Source of the DNA: Haematobia irritans
Taxonomy: Eukaryota > Arthropoda > Insecta > Diptera > Muscidae
Direction: 5' to 3'
Assembly (NCBI RefSeq): GCF_050003625.1
Contig: NC_134398.1
Span: 58,737,641 to 58,801,640 of the forward strand
Length of the DNA: 64,000 bases
Shown: one piece after another, positions 53,850-64,000 of the stretch
Layout: the number at the start of each line of letters is the position of its first letter
Numbering within the stretch: position 1 is the stretch's first letter
Translations under genes and position numbers: made by a program
The notes under the pieces: generated by a model
The model's input: only the letters and a program-made list of their open reading frames with translations
Databases searched by the model: none
Told to the model about the DNA's origin: nothing

Positions 53850-55878
53850 CACGTAAGGAAAGTCTAAAGTCGGGTGGTGCCGACTATATTATACCTTCCA
53901 CCACTTTGTAGATCCACATTTTCGACATATCAAATCCGTCAAATGTGTTGGGTGCTATATATAAAGATTTCTGTTCTCCTATAAATGCATTTAAATCTGA
54001 CTCGACCTGGACGACACTGTAGAATTAAAATGTCAGTCTAATCCCCTGGGGTGGAATACAATGCTATTAAAAACAAGTAAGGAAAGTCTAAAGTCGGGCG
54101 GGGCCGACTATATTATACCCTGCACCACTTCGTAGATCTAAATTTTCGATATCACATCCGTCAAATGTGTTGGGGGCTATATATAATGGTTTGTCCCAAA
54201 TACATACATTTAAATATCACTCGATCTGGACAGAATTTGATAGACTTCTACAAAATCTATAGACTCGAAATTTAAGTCGGCTAATGCACTAGGGTGGAAC
54301 ACAATTTTAGTAAAAAAATATGGGAAACATTTAAATCTGAAGCAATTTTAAGGATACTTCGCAAAAGTTTATATATTATTTATCGCTCGATATATATGTA
54401 TTAGAAGTTTAGGAAAATTAGTCATTTTTACAACTTTTTGACTAAGCAGTGGCGATTTTACAAGGAAAATGTTGGTATTTTGACCATTTTTATCGAAATC
54501 AGAAAAACAAATATATGGGAGCTATATTTAAATCTTAACCGATTTCTTCCAAAATCAATAGGGTTCTATTCTGAGCCAAAACACATACTTGTGCCAAATT
54601 TGAAGTCGATTTGACTAAAACTGCGACCTAGACTTTGATTACAAAAATGTGTTCACAGACAGACAGACGGACATGGCTATATCGACTCAGGAGCCCACCC
54701 TGAGCATTTTTGCCAAACAGACCATGTGTCTCTCTCGTCTCCTTCTGGGTGTTACAAACATATGCGCTAACTTATAATACCCTGTTCCACAGTGTGGCGC
54801 AGGGTATAAAAATATAGGAAATATTAAAATCTGAAGCAATTTTAAGGAAACTTCGCAAAAGTTTATTTATGATTTATCGCTCGATATGTATGTATTAGAA
54901 GTTTAGGAATATTAGAGTAATTTTTACAACTTTTCGACTAAGCAGTGACGATATTACAGGGAAAATGTTGGTATTTTGACCATTTTTGTCGAAATCAGAA
55001 AAACATATAAATCTGAACCGATTTCAACCCAATTTGGCACGCATAGCTACAATGCTAATTCTACTCACTGTGCAAAATTTCAAATAAATCGGAGCAAAAA
55101 ATTGGTCTCTGTGGTCATATGAGTGTAAATCGGGCGAAAGCTATATATGGGAGCTATATCTAAATCTGAACCGATTTCAACCAAATTTGGTACGCATAGC
55201 TACAATGCTAATTCTACTCACTGTGCAAAATTTCAATTAAATCGGAGTAAAAGGTTGGCCACTGTGGTCATATGAGTGTAAATCGGGCGAACGATATATA
55301 TGTGAGCTATATCTAAATCTGAACCGGTTTCAACTAAATTTGGCATCCATAGCTAAAATATTGATTCTACTGCCTGCGCAAAATTTAAAGCAAATTAGAG
55401 AAAAACTGTGGCTTCTGGGGCCTTATAAGTGCATATCGGGCGAAAGATATCATATCGGGCAGATTTCAACCAAATTCGGCACACTTTACGGCACTATCAA
55501 TTGCACTTCTTGTGCAAAATTTAAAGTAAATCAGGCTGAAATTCTGGCTTCTGGAGCCCAATTAGTAGAAATCGTGCGAAAGATATATATGAGAGCTATA
55601 TCTAAAACTTAACCGATTTATTCCAAAATCAATAGGGTTCTATTCTGACACAAAATACATACTTGTGCCAAATTTGAAGTCGATTGGACTTAAATTGCGA
55701 CCTAGACTTTGATTACAACAATGTGTTCACAGACAGACGGACATGGCTAGATCGACTCAGGGGCCGACCCTGAACAATATTGCCAAAGACACCATATATG
55801 TATCTCGTCTCCTTCGGGGTGTTGCAAACATATGCACTAACTTATAGTACCCTGTTCCACAGTGTGGCGCAGGGTATA
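53850..55878 (-). mobile_element. Lineage-B Helentron-type element, split by a relative
   Basis: The 3' end (cacgtaaggaaag, hairpin AGTCGGgtggtgCCGACT) is at 53850-54073. The host sequence is cut at acaatgctattaaaaa and resumes at 54809 with aaatataggaaatatt, matching an uninterrupted stretch inside the inserted copy. At 55015, 55168 and 55321 gaaccg marks 153-bp units. The 5' end gcgcagggtata is at 55878. Confidence 0.7.
54074..54808 (-). mobile_element. Lineage-B Helentron-type element nested in another
   Basis: Complete from caagtaaggaaag and the hairpin AGTCGGgcggggCCGACT to an acagacagacagacgg tract with the tatcgactcagg core and the 5' end gcgcagggtata. It is inserted in an A-rich site of its relative. 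Confidence 0.72.
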
Positions 55879-56100
55879 CAAATCAACAATAGAAATATAT
55901 GGGAACTATCTAAATCTGAACCGATTTCCACCAAATTTTGCACACTTCACTGTACTGCTAATTAGACTCCTCATGCAAAGCAAATTTAGGCAAAACTTTG
56001 GCTTCTGCAGCAACACCGGATATTGTCAGTATTTTATATAACCCCAGAAGCCAAAGTTTTGCTTAGATTTGCTTGAAATTTTGCATGAATTAGTAGTACA
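55879..56100. repeat. Inverted repeat made of lineage-B units
   Basis: Arms at about 55972-56008 and 56047-56090 are inverse copies (aggcaaaactttggcttctg and its partner cagaagccaaagttttgc) around a 38-bp loop. The words are those of lineage-B tandem units, so it is a local inversion or duplication. Confidence 0.7.
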
Positions 56101-56807
56101 TTAACCCTTTCACTACCGAAATAAACCTAAAGTTAAAAACTTTAATTGTTCTTCTGTTTCTACTAGTACTAACAGCATGTAAAACAAAAATTGTCATGTT
56201 GCGATCCTACCTCCATTACTTCAAGAGCTATATGAGCTTGTTCTGAAAATTTTATTCTTGAATTGTGACCAAATCACCTTACGAAAAGAAGCGCTATTTG
56301 GTCTATAATTTTTTTCAAAGTGTGAGAAAAAATACAAAAAAGAACCCGAAAAAGTTACAGTTTTTGTATAAATGTCAAGTTACTAACGACATACAGTAGA
56401 AAAATTGTCTCAAATTTTCATATTTGTCGTTTATTGTTAAAGAAGTTTATAAAAATGTATTTTAGTGCCCACCAATATGGAAAATATTTATAGCTTATTT
56501 AAATTAAAGCCTCTACTTTAAAATAACATCGAGAAATAAATCGAAACAAAGTGGGAAAATATAATTTGGTGTCTTTTTCGAATGTCCTTCTAAGTGGACA
56601 TCGGTACACGCAAAAAAATAATTCTTTCCTCCCAAACGAAATTTTAGACAAAAAAAGTTCGTCTCTCATTTGCTTTTCGCTGTAAGGAAGTGTATTTGGA
56701 AGAAAAGTATATACTTTTTGTGATAAACGTTTATTCTTTTCCAGGATGTTAAAACAATTTCGTAAAGACAAACTCAAAGAAAAACATTGTTTTCTTGCTA
56801 ATTGCAT
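56101..56807. other. No recognised content
   Basis: AT-rich DNA without recognisable genes. A few short minus-strand ORFs have no domain. Confidence 0.3.
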
Positions 56808-57150
56808 TTTCCCTCACATCTTTCTCACATCCACGAGGTGTTTTAGTTCTTAACACCTTTTCCTGTAATACCAACAATGTAGAAGAAATTATACGATTTT
56901 ATAAATTTTTAAAATATTTTTACCTTTCGCCTGGACGGAGAATCGAACCGCGGACCATGCACTTTGTAACCCAACACACTAACCACTGAGCTATGTACCT
57001 GTTATGGTCATCAATATATAAATATCCATATAAGTTATATTTATATAGCATAGCTTGCGGCGCCCACGAACCGAATAAAAACATTTAGTTTGGCACCGTG
57101 GAGTAGTGGTTGCTACGTCCGACTTGCATGCCAAGGGTCGTTTTGTTTTT
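56808..57150 (-). repeat. SINE-2 and divergent tRNA-like head
   Basis: SINE-2 body then head on the minus strand (B box AGAATCGAACCGCG complement at about 56938; A box complement ccactgagcta, 56983-56993). About 90 bp further, on the + strand, is a second head (caccgtggagtagtggttg, 57091-57109). The pair and its spacer (gcggcgcccacgaa) match 50716-51065. Confidence 0.65.
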
Positions 57151-57320
57151 TTTTTTTTTAATATATTCCAGATATGTTCGGAAGATTCCGAAAAAATGTT
57201 CAACATTACATTGTAGTATATTAAATTTTGAACTGTAAAATGTGTCTTATTAAAGGCCTAAAGTCAGAAAAGAACAGTGTTTGATGTAAACGAAATGGAC
57301 TGTGTTGTTGTTTCAAAAAT

Positions 57321-57343
57321 AACTTTTTTTATTCAGTTCAAGT
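57321..57343 (+). promoter_or_regulatory. Target duplication and initiator of I-clade element
   Basis: aactttttttatt (57321-57333) is the left copy of a 13-bp duplication; the right copy is at 62646-62658. The element then begins cagttcaagt, so that with the flanking T it forms TTCAGTT, an initiator-type sequence. Downstream-promoter start sites of this kind are usual for I/Jockey-type retrotransposons. I see no convincing downstream element at +28. Confidence 0.6.
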
Positions 57344-57519
57344 TCGCCAACCGAACACTTCACACACTTACGGATTGTCTCTCACAAAAATAAAATTTTC
57401 TTAAAGAAAACTCAATAACCTGAACATTAGTTTCTTCCATTTTTTGTTCCTTATATTCAGTGAAATAAAGAATATATTGAAGTTACTAAAAAAATAGCAT
57501 TTATAACTCTGAATTTAAA

Positions 57520-58695
57520 ATGAACGATCCACCCGACGAATCTAATCAACCAATTATTTATGATAGAACCAAAAGAATGTCAATTATTTCGCCTGGCGCG
57601 AAATATTTAGTAATGAAAAGATGTGACAATGACTTAACTCTCACTGGTGTCTCCCCCTTCCTAATAAAGAAGGTGGTAGATAGTGCATGTGGAGGAGAGG
57701 TTGAAATGTGTAAAAAACTAAGAAACGGTACAATCCTAATAAAAACAAAAAACTATACGCAAGCAACTAAACTCATCCAATTATGTTCTCTGAACCACGA
57801 AATCAAAGTAGAGATGAGTGAGCATAGAACACTTAACTCCTCGCGGGGTGTAATTTATGCACACGATCTCTTCGGAACACCCGAAGAAGAAATACTAAAT
57901 GAGCTTAAGCTTAAGCAAGTCAATAAAGTCGAGAAAATCAAGAAAAAATATGGAGAAGAATTGAAAGAGACAGGATTGATTATTCTCACTTTCAACACAG
58001 CAGCAATACCAAATGAAATTAAAGTTGGTTACGAGAACGTGATCGTCAATCCATACATACCTCTCCCACTCAAGTGTAAAAATTGTCTTCGTTTTGGACA
58101 TCATCGCAATAACTGCAACAACACGCAACTGTGCACAACATGTTCGAAAGATAATCACACCCAACCCGACCAAAACTGTACCCAGCCAGCTTCTTGCATT
58201 AACTGCATAGAAAACAAAAAAGACAACATAAACCATTCCCCTAACAGCAAAACTTGCCCCATATTTCTGAGAGAAAGAGAAATCCAAACAATCGTCACTC
58301 TTGAGAAGGTAAATAAAAAAGTAGCAACACGCAAATATTACGAACGCCACCCATCTACATCGTACTCAAACACTGTAAACTCTCAAAACACAACAACAAA
58401 CAAGTCATCTCCATCACCAACCCATAACCAAACCCAGCCAAAGTCACAACAATTAAATGGACCATCAACATCAGCAATCTCTTCACCCAAAACGAAGAGT
58501 GATTCGGCACGTTTAATTACTGATTACTCTGATGTTACTACGGAACCTGACATATCTGACACTGAAACGAACCATCTAAATAAATCAACCAAAATAAATA
58601 AACCAACCATTCTCCCCAAGAATACAACTAAGCGATTAAGAAAACGAATTGAACAGAACCTAAAGGCCAACACTACCAAAAAAGCTAAAAAATAA
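57520..58695 (+). CDS. I-clade ORF1: nucleic-acid-binding Gag-like protein
   Basis: The 391-residue protein starts at the first ATG after a 186-nt leader. Residues about 30-165 resemble the RRM-like fold region of Jockey/I ORF1 proteins (VSPFLIKKVV, GTILIKTKNYTQA, RGVIYAHDLF). Zinc knuckles follow: CX2CX4HX4C at 186-199 (CKNCLRFGHHRNNC), a second at 205-220 and a third, less regular, at 226-246. The C-terminal about 120 residues are Ser/Thr/Asn-rich and end in a basic tail (KRLRKRIEQNLKANTTKKAKK region). Such proteins coat the element RNA and carry it to the nucleus (family knowledge). The stop is 53 nt before the ORF2 ATG, so ORF2 would need reinitiation or another internal mechanism. No frameshift or stop is present. 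Confidence 0.92.
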   Translation: MNDPPDESNQPIIYDRTKRMSIISPGAKYLVMKRCDNDLTLTGVSPFLIKKVVDSACGGEVEMCKKLRNGTILIKTKNYTQATKLIQLCSLNHEIKVEMSEHRTLNSSRGVIYAHDLFGTPEEEILNELKLKQVNKVEKIKKKYGEELKETGLIILTFNTAAIPNEIKVGYENVIVNPYIPLPLKCKNCLRFGHHRNNCNNTQLCTTCSKDNHTQPDQNCTQPASCINCIENKKDNINHSPNSKTCPIFLREREIQTIVTLEKVNKKVATRKYYERHPSTSYSNTVNSQNTTTNKSSPSPTHNQTQPKSQQLNGPSTSAISSPKTKSDSARLITDYSDVTTEPDISDTETNHLNKSTKINKPTILPKNTTKRLRKRIEQNLKANTTKKAKK

Positions 58696-58748
58696 ATTGT
58701 AGATAAAAAACTTATATCCTATACTTATCTCTAATTCTATAAAATTTC

Positions 58749-61700
58749 ATGAATCTAAAAATACTACAATGGAATATTAATGGTTATACTAACAACTATA
58801 ATCAATTGTTAATACTTATCAAAAAATTTAATCCTAAAATTATCTGTATACAAGAAACTCACATTCACACTAATTCGATCTTCCCGATACCAATTAATTT
58901 CACTATATATCAACAAAATCTATCAACAACCAGGTATGGCGGAGTTGCCATATTAATTCACAAATCTTTACAGCACAAGCTTGTACAAGTAGCTGACGAT
59001 TTTGATACAATATGTGTTGAAATTGTTTCTAAATTAAAATTTAAAGTTTACTCATCATATATTCATCCGACACATAATTTTTCATTAAATAATCTAATTA
59101 ATGTTTTCAATACCTCCAACCAACACGTATTAATGACAGGCGATTTCAATAGTTGGCACACTATGTGGGGCTCAGAGAATTGCAATAAAAAAGGGAACAT
59201 AATATCAACATTTCTAACCAGATCTAACCTTATTCTCTTAAATGACAAATCCCCCACTCTTTTTAATACACACTCCACATTCTCAAATGTAGATCTTTCA
59301 TATTGTTCTCCATCCTTTTTCCCCCATATACAATGGGATATTGAAAGCTCGCTCTATGGAAGTGACCACTTCCCCATTATTCTTAAGCTCTTTCCTTCTC
59401 ACCACGGAGAAATTATCCAACACAAACCCCAATTCATAACTAAACTATCAAATTGGACACTATTTAGTAATACTTGTTCACATTTGAACACAAAACATAC
59501 ACCTAGCATAAACATAAACAAGGAAACTGCCAATATTAAGAAGATAATTATTGGGGCAGCCAATTTATCCATCCCTCAGACACGAACTAAAACAGCATAT
59601 AAAGTTCCATGGTGGAATAATGAACTGGAGAAATTAAAAAGGAATAAAAATAAATTATGGTACAGGTTTCGGAAAGACATGACAACACCTAATCTTATTG
59701 ATTTTAAACGAGCAAATGCAAAATTTAGACAACAAATCAAAATATTTAAAGCGAAATCAATTTCAGATTTTACGGCCTCTATTAATCCCTCCACACCTAT
59801 CGATAAGATATGGAAGAATATCAGGACATTCACGGGTTACAAAACACGGCAAAATATACATTGCATAACAAGTGAAGGCAATCCCCAACTACGACTAACT
59901 GACGGTACTGATATTGCAAATGAATTTGGACGTTTTTGGTCACAAAAATCGTCAGATCAAAATTTTTCTAAGGAATTCTGCGAGAGAAAGAATAGCATAC
60001 TCCGTACAAATCAGAATATTATCCCAGATATCAAGGGAGCTTTACTCGAAGAAAACTTCAATTTATCTGAATTAAACTCAGTTTTAAAGAAATCCAAAGG
60101 GAAATCTCCAGGTAATGATCGTATCTCTTACCCCATGTTAAAAAACCTACCAAATATGATGAGACTCCGTCTCCTAGATTTGTTCAATTCAATCTTTCAC
60201 TCTTATATACCTCAACAATTCAAATTGAGTCTTATAGTTCCAATTTTAAAACCCGGTTCAGACAAAACACTATTAAATTCATACAGGCCTATTTCATTAA
60301 ACCCTTGCATTGCGAAAACTCTCGACAAAATGATTGCTAACAGGCTTTGGTGGTTCTTAACAACTAACAAGCTATTAAGTGATCGTCAATTCGGTTTCAT
60401 ACCTGGGAAATCTATAGTCGACAATTTACTTTACCTTGACCACAACATAACGAAAAGTTTGAGCCGGAGAAGTCACACAACCTTAATATCTTTAGACTTC
60501 GAGAAGGCCTTTGATAAAATAGGAATTCACACAATTGTAGATCAATTGAAAACATGGAAATTAGGCCCACGTATTATAAACTACATAATTAACTTCATGA
60601 CAAATCGGAAATTTTCCATAAAAATGCAAGGTTATCGGTCACAGATTTATCCCATTCATAATGGAATTCCCCAAGGATCTCCATTATCTGTGGTATTATT
60701 TTTGATTGCATATGATAAGTTATGCAAAATATTAAACTCGATTAAAGAAATTGATTTCACTGCCTTCGCAGACGATTTTAATCTAATCGTTAGATCAAAC
60801 ATGAGGAGAAATCCCTGTATAAACCTAGATGATACATTCCAACAAATTGAAAGCTGGTGTAACACATCTGGAGCAACTCTTTCTGCCACGAAATGTAAAT
60901 TTCTTCATATATGTCGCAAGAAATCATGCAAATGTACAATTCAATCTTCGAACTTTCAACTTAAAGAATCCAAGAACCTGAGAATACTTGGCCTTTATAT
61001 TGACGGAAGATATAAATGGGACTCTCATATCAAAAAACTTTATAATTCCCTCCATCAATCATTAAACATAGTGAAATGTTTAGCGAGCAAGAAGTTCAAT
61101 TGTGACACATCATCGTTAATATATATTACTAATGCATTGATAATATCAAGGATACGATATACGTTACCTTTTTACGGTTTTTGTCCTCAATCCAAACTCG
61201 GCAAGATACAAAGTATTCTGAATTCAGCTTTGAGACAATGTTTAGGAGCGTTTCGCACAACACCCCTAAATAACCTTTACATCGAGGCGAATATACCATC
61301 TATACAGACTCAACTTAAAATAGCATTAACCAAATTATCACGTACACTTCTCAGAGACTCTAATGACCCAATTCAAAAATTAACTCGACAGATTACCAAA
61401 TTAAAGAGAATACCCAGGTATCCCTCTATTATTTCTAAGATGTTACAGGAATGTAACAACCTTAATATACCTATAAAACTTCCTCCTATAGCATCCAATC
61501 ATAAGAAATATCCTCCATGGGCTTTCAATCAAGATTGCATCGATACTTCTCTTAGCCTACTTGATAAACGTCACCACAACCCGATACAATTCCAAGTTTT
61601 ACATAAAGAAATTTGCGATAGGTTGGCAACATATAATTTTATTTATACAGATACATCCAAATCTTCAGACAACGTGTCCTATAGCATTGTACAAGGAGAT

Positions 61701-62450
61701 AGCATCATAAAAACTTCTATTCTTCCACCTTATAGTTCCATTTTTACAGGCGAACTTACAGCAGTCTTTGAGGCTATCAAATTTGTATCTAATAAAAGAG
61801 GTAAATATGCTATTTGTTCCGATTCACTCTCTACAATTAAAATGATAGCCAAAATCTCCAACAGAGACCACTATAGCTCTTATATCAGAAATGTGTTGAT
61901 CCATAGACACCCAAATATTGTCGTTATATGGACCCCAGGTCACTGTAATATAAGCGGAAATGAATTTGCAGACATGACTGCGAAAAATGCCCTCAAATCT
62001 CCATTAGTAACCTCTGCGAACTATAACACAAGAGATATACTGAAATATATCACAAAATCGCATATAAACTCTGACAATGCACTGGAGAAATCAAGTAACT
62101 GGTATAGAAACGTAAATCCCAGCAAACTAACAATAAATAATTATGCAAGTCCACATCTTAATGAATTTAATAGAAAAGATCTCATAAAAATAATAAGATT
62201 GAGACTTGGTCATACATTAATCACACATGGTCATCTATTGAAAATCTCTGATCTACCTTCATGCAATTGCCCACACGTCGATACCATGAGCCTTCAACAC
62301 ATATTCTATCAATGTAATGACACTAGAGCAGCCAGGAATACATTTTTTGATGGAAAAGATCCAATATTGTTCCTTTCTAACCCATCTAACGATAATAAAC
62401 GGAACATTATTAATTTCCTTAAAAATACAAATTTGTATAGATATATTTAA
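58749..62450 (+). CDS. I-clade ORF2: endonuclease, reverse transcriptase, RNase H
   Basis: The 1233-residue protein is complete. The apurinic-type endonuclease occupies about 1-220: LQWNINGY, IQETH (E36), GDFN (D132, N134) and SDHFPI (D206, H207). RT follows at about 430-760: GKSPGNDRIS, SYRPISL, LDFEKAFDK (D583), GIPQGSPLS and the catalytic FADD (D675, D676). RNase H lies at about 960-1090 with YTDTS (D968), GELTA (E1002), CSDSLST (D1025) and GNEFADM (D1075). A C-terminal CCHC-like cluster (C1172, C1174, H1184, C1189) resembles that of I-factor proteins. The enzyme nicks target DNA and copies the RNA onto the cut end. All catalytic residues are present. ATG 58749 is the first in frame and starts directly at the endonuclease. 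Confidence 0.94.
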   Translation: MNLKILQWNINGYTNNYNQLLILIKKFNPKIICIQETHIHTNSIFPIPINFTIYQQNLSTTRYGGVAILIHKSLQHKLVQVADDFDTICVEIVSKLKFKVYSSYIHPTHNFSLNNLINVFNTSNQHVLMTGDFNSWHTMWGSENCNKKGNIISTFLTRSNLILLNDKSPTLFNTHSTFSNVDLSYCSPSFFPHIQWDIESSLYGSDHFPIILKLFPSHHGEIIQHKPQFITKLSNWTLFSNTCSHLNTKHTPSININKETANIKKIIIGAANLSIPQTRTKTAYKVPWWNNELEKLKRNKNKLWYRFRKDMTTPNLIDFKRANAKFRQQIKIFKAKSISDFTASINPSTPIDKIWKNIRTFTGYKTRQNIHCITSEGNPQLRLTDGTDIANEFGRFWSQKSSDQNFSKEFCERKNSILRTNQNIIPDIKGALLEENFNLSELNSVLKKSKGKSPGNDRISYPMLKNLPNMMRLRLLDLFNSIFHSYIPQQFKLSLIVPILKPGSDKTLLNSYRPISLNPCIAKTLDKMIANRLWWFLTTNKLLSDRQFGFIPGKSIVDNLLYLDHNITKSLSRRSHTTLISLDFEKAFDKIGIHTIVDQLKTWKLGPRIINYIINFMTNRKFSIKMQGYRSQIYPIHNGIPQGSPLSVVLFLIAYDKLCKILNSIKEIDFTAFADDFNLIVRSNMRRNPCINLDDTFQQIESWCNTSGATLSATKCKFLHICRKKSCKCTIQSSNFQLKESKNLRILGLYIDGRYKWDSHIKKLYNSLHQSLNIVKCLASKKFNCDTSSLIYITNALIISRIRYTLPFYGFCPQSKLGKIQSILNSALRQCLGAFRTTPLNNLYIEANIPSIQTQLKIALTKLSRTLLRDSNDPIQKLTRQITKLKRIPRYPSIISKMLQECNNLNIPIKLPPIASNHKKYPPWAFNQDCIDTSLSLLDKRHHNPIQFQVLHKEICDRLATYNFIYTDTSKSSDNVSYSIVQGDSIIKTSILPPYSSIFTGELTAVFEAIKFVSNKRGKYAICSDSLSTIKMIAKISNRDHYSSYIRNVLIHRHPNIVVIWTPGHCNISGNEFADMTAKNALKSPLVTSANYNTRDILKYITKSHINSDNALEKSSNWYRNVNPSKLTINNYASPHLNEFNRKDLIKIIRLRLGHTLITHGHLLKISDLPSCNCPHVDTMSLQHIFYQCNDTRAARNTFFDGKDPILFLSNPSNDNKRNIINFLKNTNLYRYI

Positions 62451-62658
62451 ATCAAATTGTATTATCTATTTAGCAATTTAAATAGAGTAAGAACAAAAAA
62501 ATAAATATATGTACATTTAACGCTATTAAAGTTAAGATCTAACACTGTTATTGTAGTTACGAGCTTAAGGCCTTTGTAGCTATAGCTCTCTTCATGTTAG
62601 CTTAAAATTTGTAATTCTAAGTTAACTAATAATAAAAAAAAAAAAAACTTTTTTTATT

Positions 62659-62834
62659 GAAAAAATAAAAATTTTGTAACAAACGAATTTTTTTGGTGAT
62701 AAAAGTTTAAAATTTTCGAAGCAATTCAAAAAACTCTAACAAAAGAAAAACGTTTTCGGTACACGTTTTCCAAACGTTTTTTTTTTTTTCTTTGCGTGTA
62801 GTGAAAGGCTTAAAGTGGAAATAAGTTCAGATTT
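62659..62834. other. No recognised content
   Basis: Homopolymer-rich DNA right of the I-element, with a T-run and a tctttgcgtgta end near 62780-62802 that may belong to another TIR repeat. Confidence 0.35.
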
Positions 62835-63065
62835 AAATAGCTCCCATCGAAATCGGTTCAAAATTGCGGAGTTGACAACTGAAACAACTTTCAACCAACT
62901 TTCAAAGCCTACAGGCTACAGCCTGTGGACCCACTAGGGATACACATATTTGCAACCTAAAAGTAAAACACCTCAGCTTTTACACACAGAAAAAATTATG
63001 TTGCTTTATCCGTTCAAAAGTTGCAGAATTATTTCCAAAAAACGATTTGGAACCACTGTGCGGCG
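62835..63065 (-). repeat. Dispersed repeat, family M, copy 2
   Basis: Reverse complement of 53390-53620 in the same order: aattgcggagttgacaac, gtggacccactaggga, tttgcaacctaaaagta and cgatttggaaccac. No ORF. Confidence 0.5.
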
Positions 63066-63129
63066 CTGGTCGATTTAAATTTTAATTGTATAGAATTTGT
63101 AGAAGTGTAAAAAAAATTCTGTCCAAATT

Positions 63130-63660
63130 TACACTGGAAAAATGATCGTGAGGCCAACGATTTCATATCCTTAAAATACGAAACAGGGTATCATAACATG
63201 AAAGAAACTTACTTTTGACTTAGGCCAACTTTCAAAAATAAAAGATTTAAAAATAGGTGATGCTTTTTAACATTTTATTAAAAAAAACGATTTGGAACCA
63301 ACGGAGGCCAACGATTTCATATCCTTAAAATACGAAACAGGGTATCTTAACATGAAAGAAACTTACTTTTGACTTAGGCCAACTTTCAAAAATAAAAGAT
63401 TTAAAAATAGGTGATGGTTTTTAAACTTTTTATTTTAAAGGCGTTTGTTCCCGAAACCTAGTCTAATTAATACTTGAAGTCGATAACAAGTTTTTAAAGT
63501 TTTTAACACATAAAGAAAGAAAGGATTGAAAACCGAATGAATTAAAATTTATTTCCTAGATTCAAGTACGTAAAACTCCAATTTAAAGAGAAGTATCCTT
63601 ACTTCAATTCTCCGCTTCTTTTTCTCGGAATCAAAACTAAACTAATTAGTTTTTCATGTT
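63130..63660. repeat. Dispersed repeat, family L, with internal 154-bp duplication
   Basis: aggccaacgatttcatatcc occurs at 63151 and again at 63305, and about 120 bp following each are nearly identical. Single-copy sequence matching 48410-48500 follows (ttcaattctccgcttctttt). Confidence 0.7.
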
Positions 63661-63724
63661 AGCCTGATATTGAAACAGGCGATTAACGTCCAACTGCATG
63701 ATTTTTTTTTTTAATAGTACAAAA

Positions 63725-64000
63725 CAAGTATATACGGCCGTAAGTTCGGCCAGGCCGAATCTTATGTACCCTCCACCATGGATTGCGTAGAAACTTCTAC
63801 GAAAGACTGTCATCCACAAATTTCAACTCACATGGTTGTTAAATATCATATACTACCACCACGTACCAAATTTCAACCCGATCGGATGAATTTTGCTTCT
63901 CCAAGAGGCACCGGAGGTCAAATCTGGGGATCGGTTTGTATGGGAGCTATATATAATTATGGACTGATAGGAACCAATTCCTGCATGGTTGTTGGATACC
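63725..64000 (-). mobile_element. Lineage-A Helentron-type element (runs out of window)
   Basis: The 3' end CTTG is at 63725, the hairpin TTCGGCCAGGCCGAA at 63745-63759 and the complement of ATGGTGGAGGGTA follows. The first 153-bp unit joins the tail exactly as in the copy at 13330-14421 (caaatttcaactcacatgg), so the two belong to one subfamily. Confidence 0.72.

Larger units (their letters stand above)
57334..62645 (+). mobile_element. Full-length I-clade non-LTR retrotransposon
   Basis: About 5.3 kb with 5' UTR, two intact ORFs, a short 3' UTR and a terminal taataataaaaaaa tail. The perfect 13-bp duplication outside both ends shows that the 5' end is not truncated. The EN-RT-RNase H order in ORF2 places it in the I group rather than Jockey, which lacks RNase H. 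It may be active. Confidence 0.92.

Overview
The window is AT-rich, repeat-saturated nuclear DNA from a fly, most likely a calyptrate (muscid-type) dipteran. This rests on one exon of the insect beaten-path family with consensus splice sites, on repeats resembling the dipteran mini-me/DINE-1 (Helentron-type) elements with (GTCY)n tracts, and on an I-clade retrotransposon, a BEL/Pao element, a Ty1/copia element and mariner, hAT-like and piggyBac-like elements. No rRNA, CRISPR array or real tRNA gene was found; the tRNA-like sequences sit at the heads of SINEs.

Host content is small. A 215-nt exon (3961-4175, + strand) encodes half of a beat-type Ig domain. Its partner exons were not found, so most of the window is probably a long intron of that gene or flanking DNA. 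The rest is mobile DNA and stretches with no recognisable content.

Layout. 1-3340: an AT-rich TIR repeat (family D), a tRNA-derived SINE and a decayed LINE. 4931-6214: a mariner with all three catalytic aspartates but two lesions. 6254-8200: D and Helentron-like pieces. 10965-13141: two TTAA-flanked MITEs and a larger TIR element. 13330-14421: a complete lineage-A Helentron-like element. 16304-18687: three small DNA elements, one split by a SINE. 19817-21354: a hAT relic with a hAT MITE in its coding region. 21793-23493: a lineage-B Helentron-like element. 24330-26309: a deleted copia element. 26527-31250: MITEs, Helentron fragments and a third SINE. 31247-38041: a nest several levels deep. 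38362-47288: a complete BEL/Pao element (- strand) with apparently identical LTRs and two intact ORFs. 47950-57150: more nested repeats. 57334-62645: a full-length I-clade retrotransposon with a 13-bp target duplication. 62835-64000: dispersed repeats and another lineage-A element leaving the window.

Two autonomous-looking retrotransposons stand out. The I-clade element has a nucleic-acid-binding ORF1 and an endonuclease/RT/RNase H ORF2. The BEL/Pao element has a Gag-PR-RT-RH-IN polyprotein followed, where env might sit, by a second ORF with the same three-zinc-knuckle plus A17-protease-like architecture as the first protein's middle. The other recurrent theme is insertion histories that can be read directly, because empty and filled sites of the same repeats are both present.
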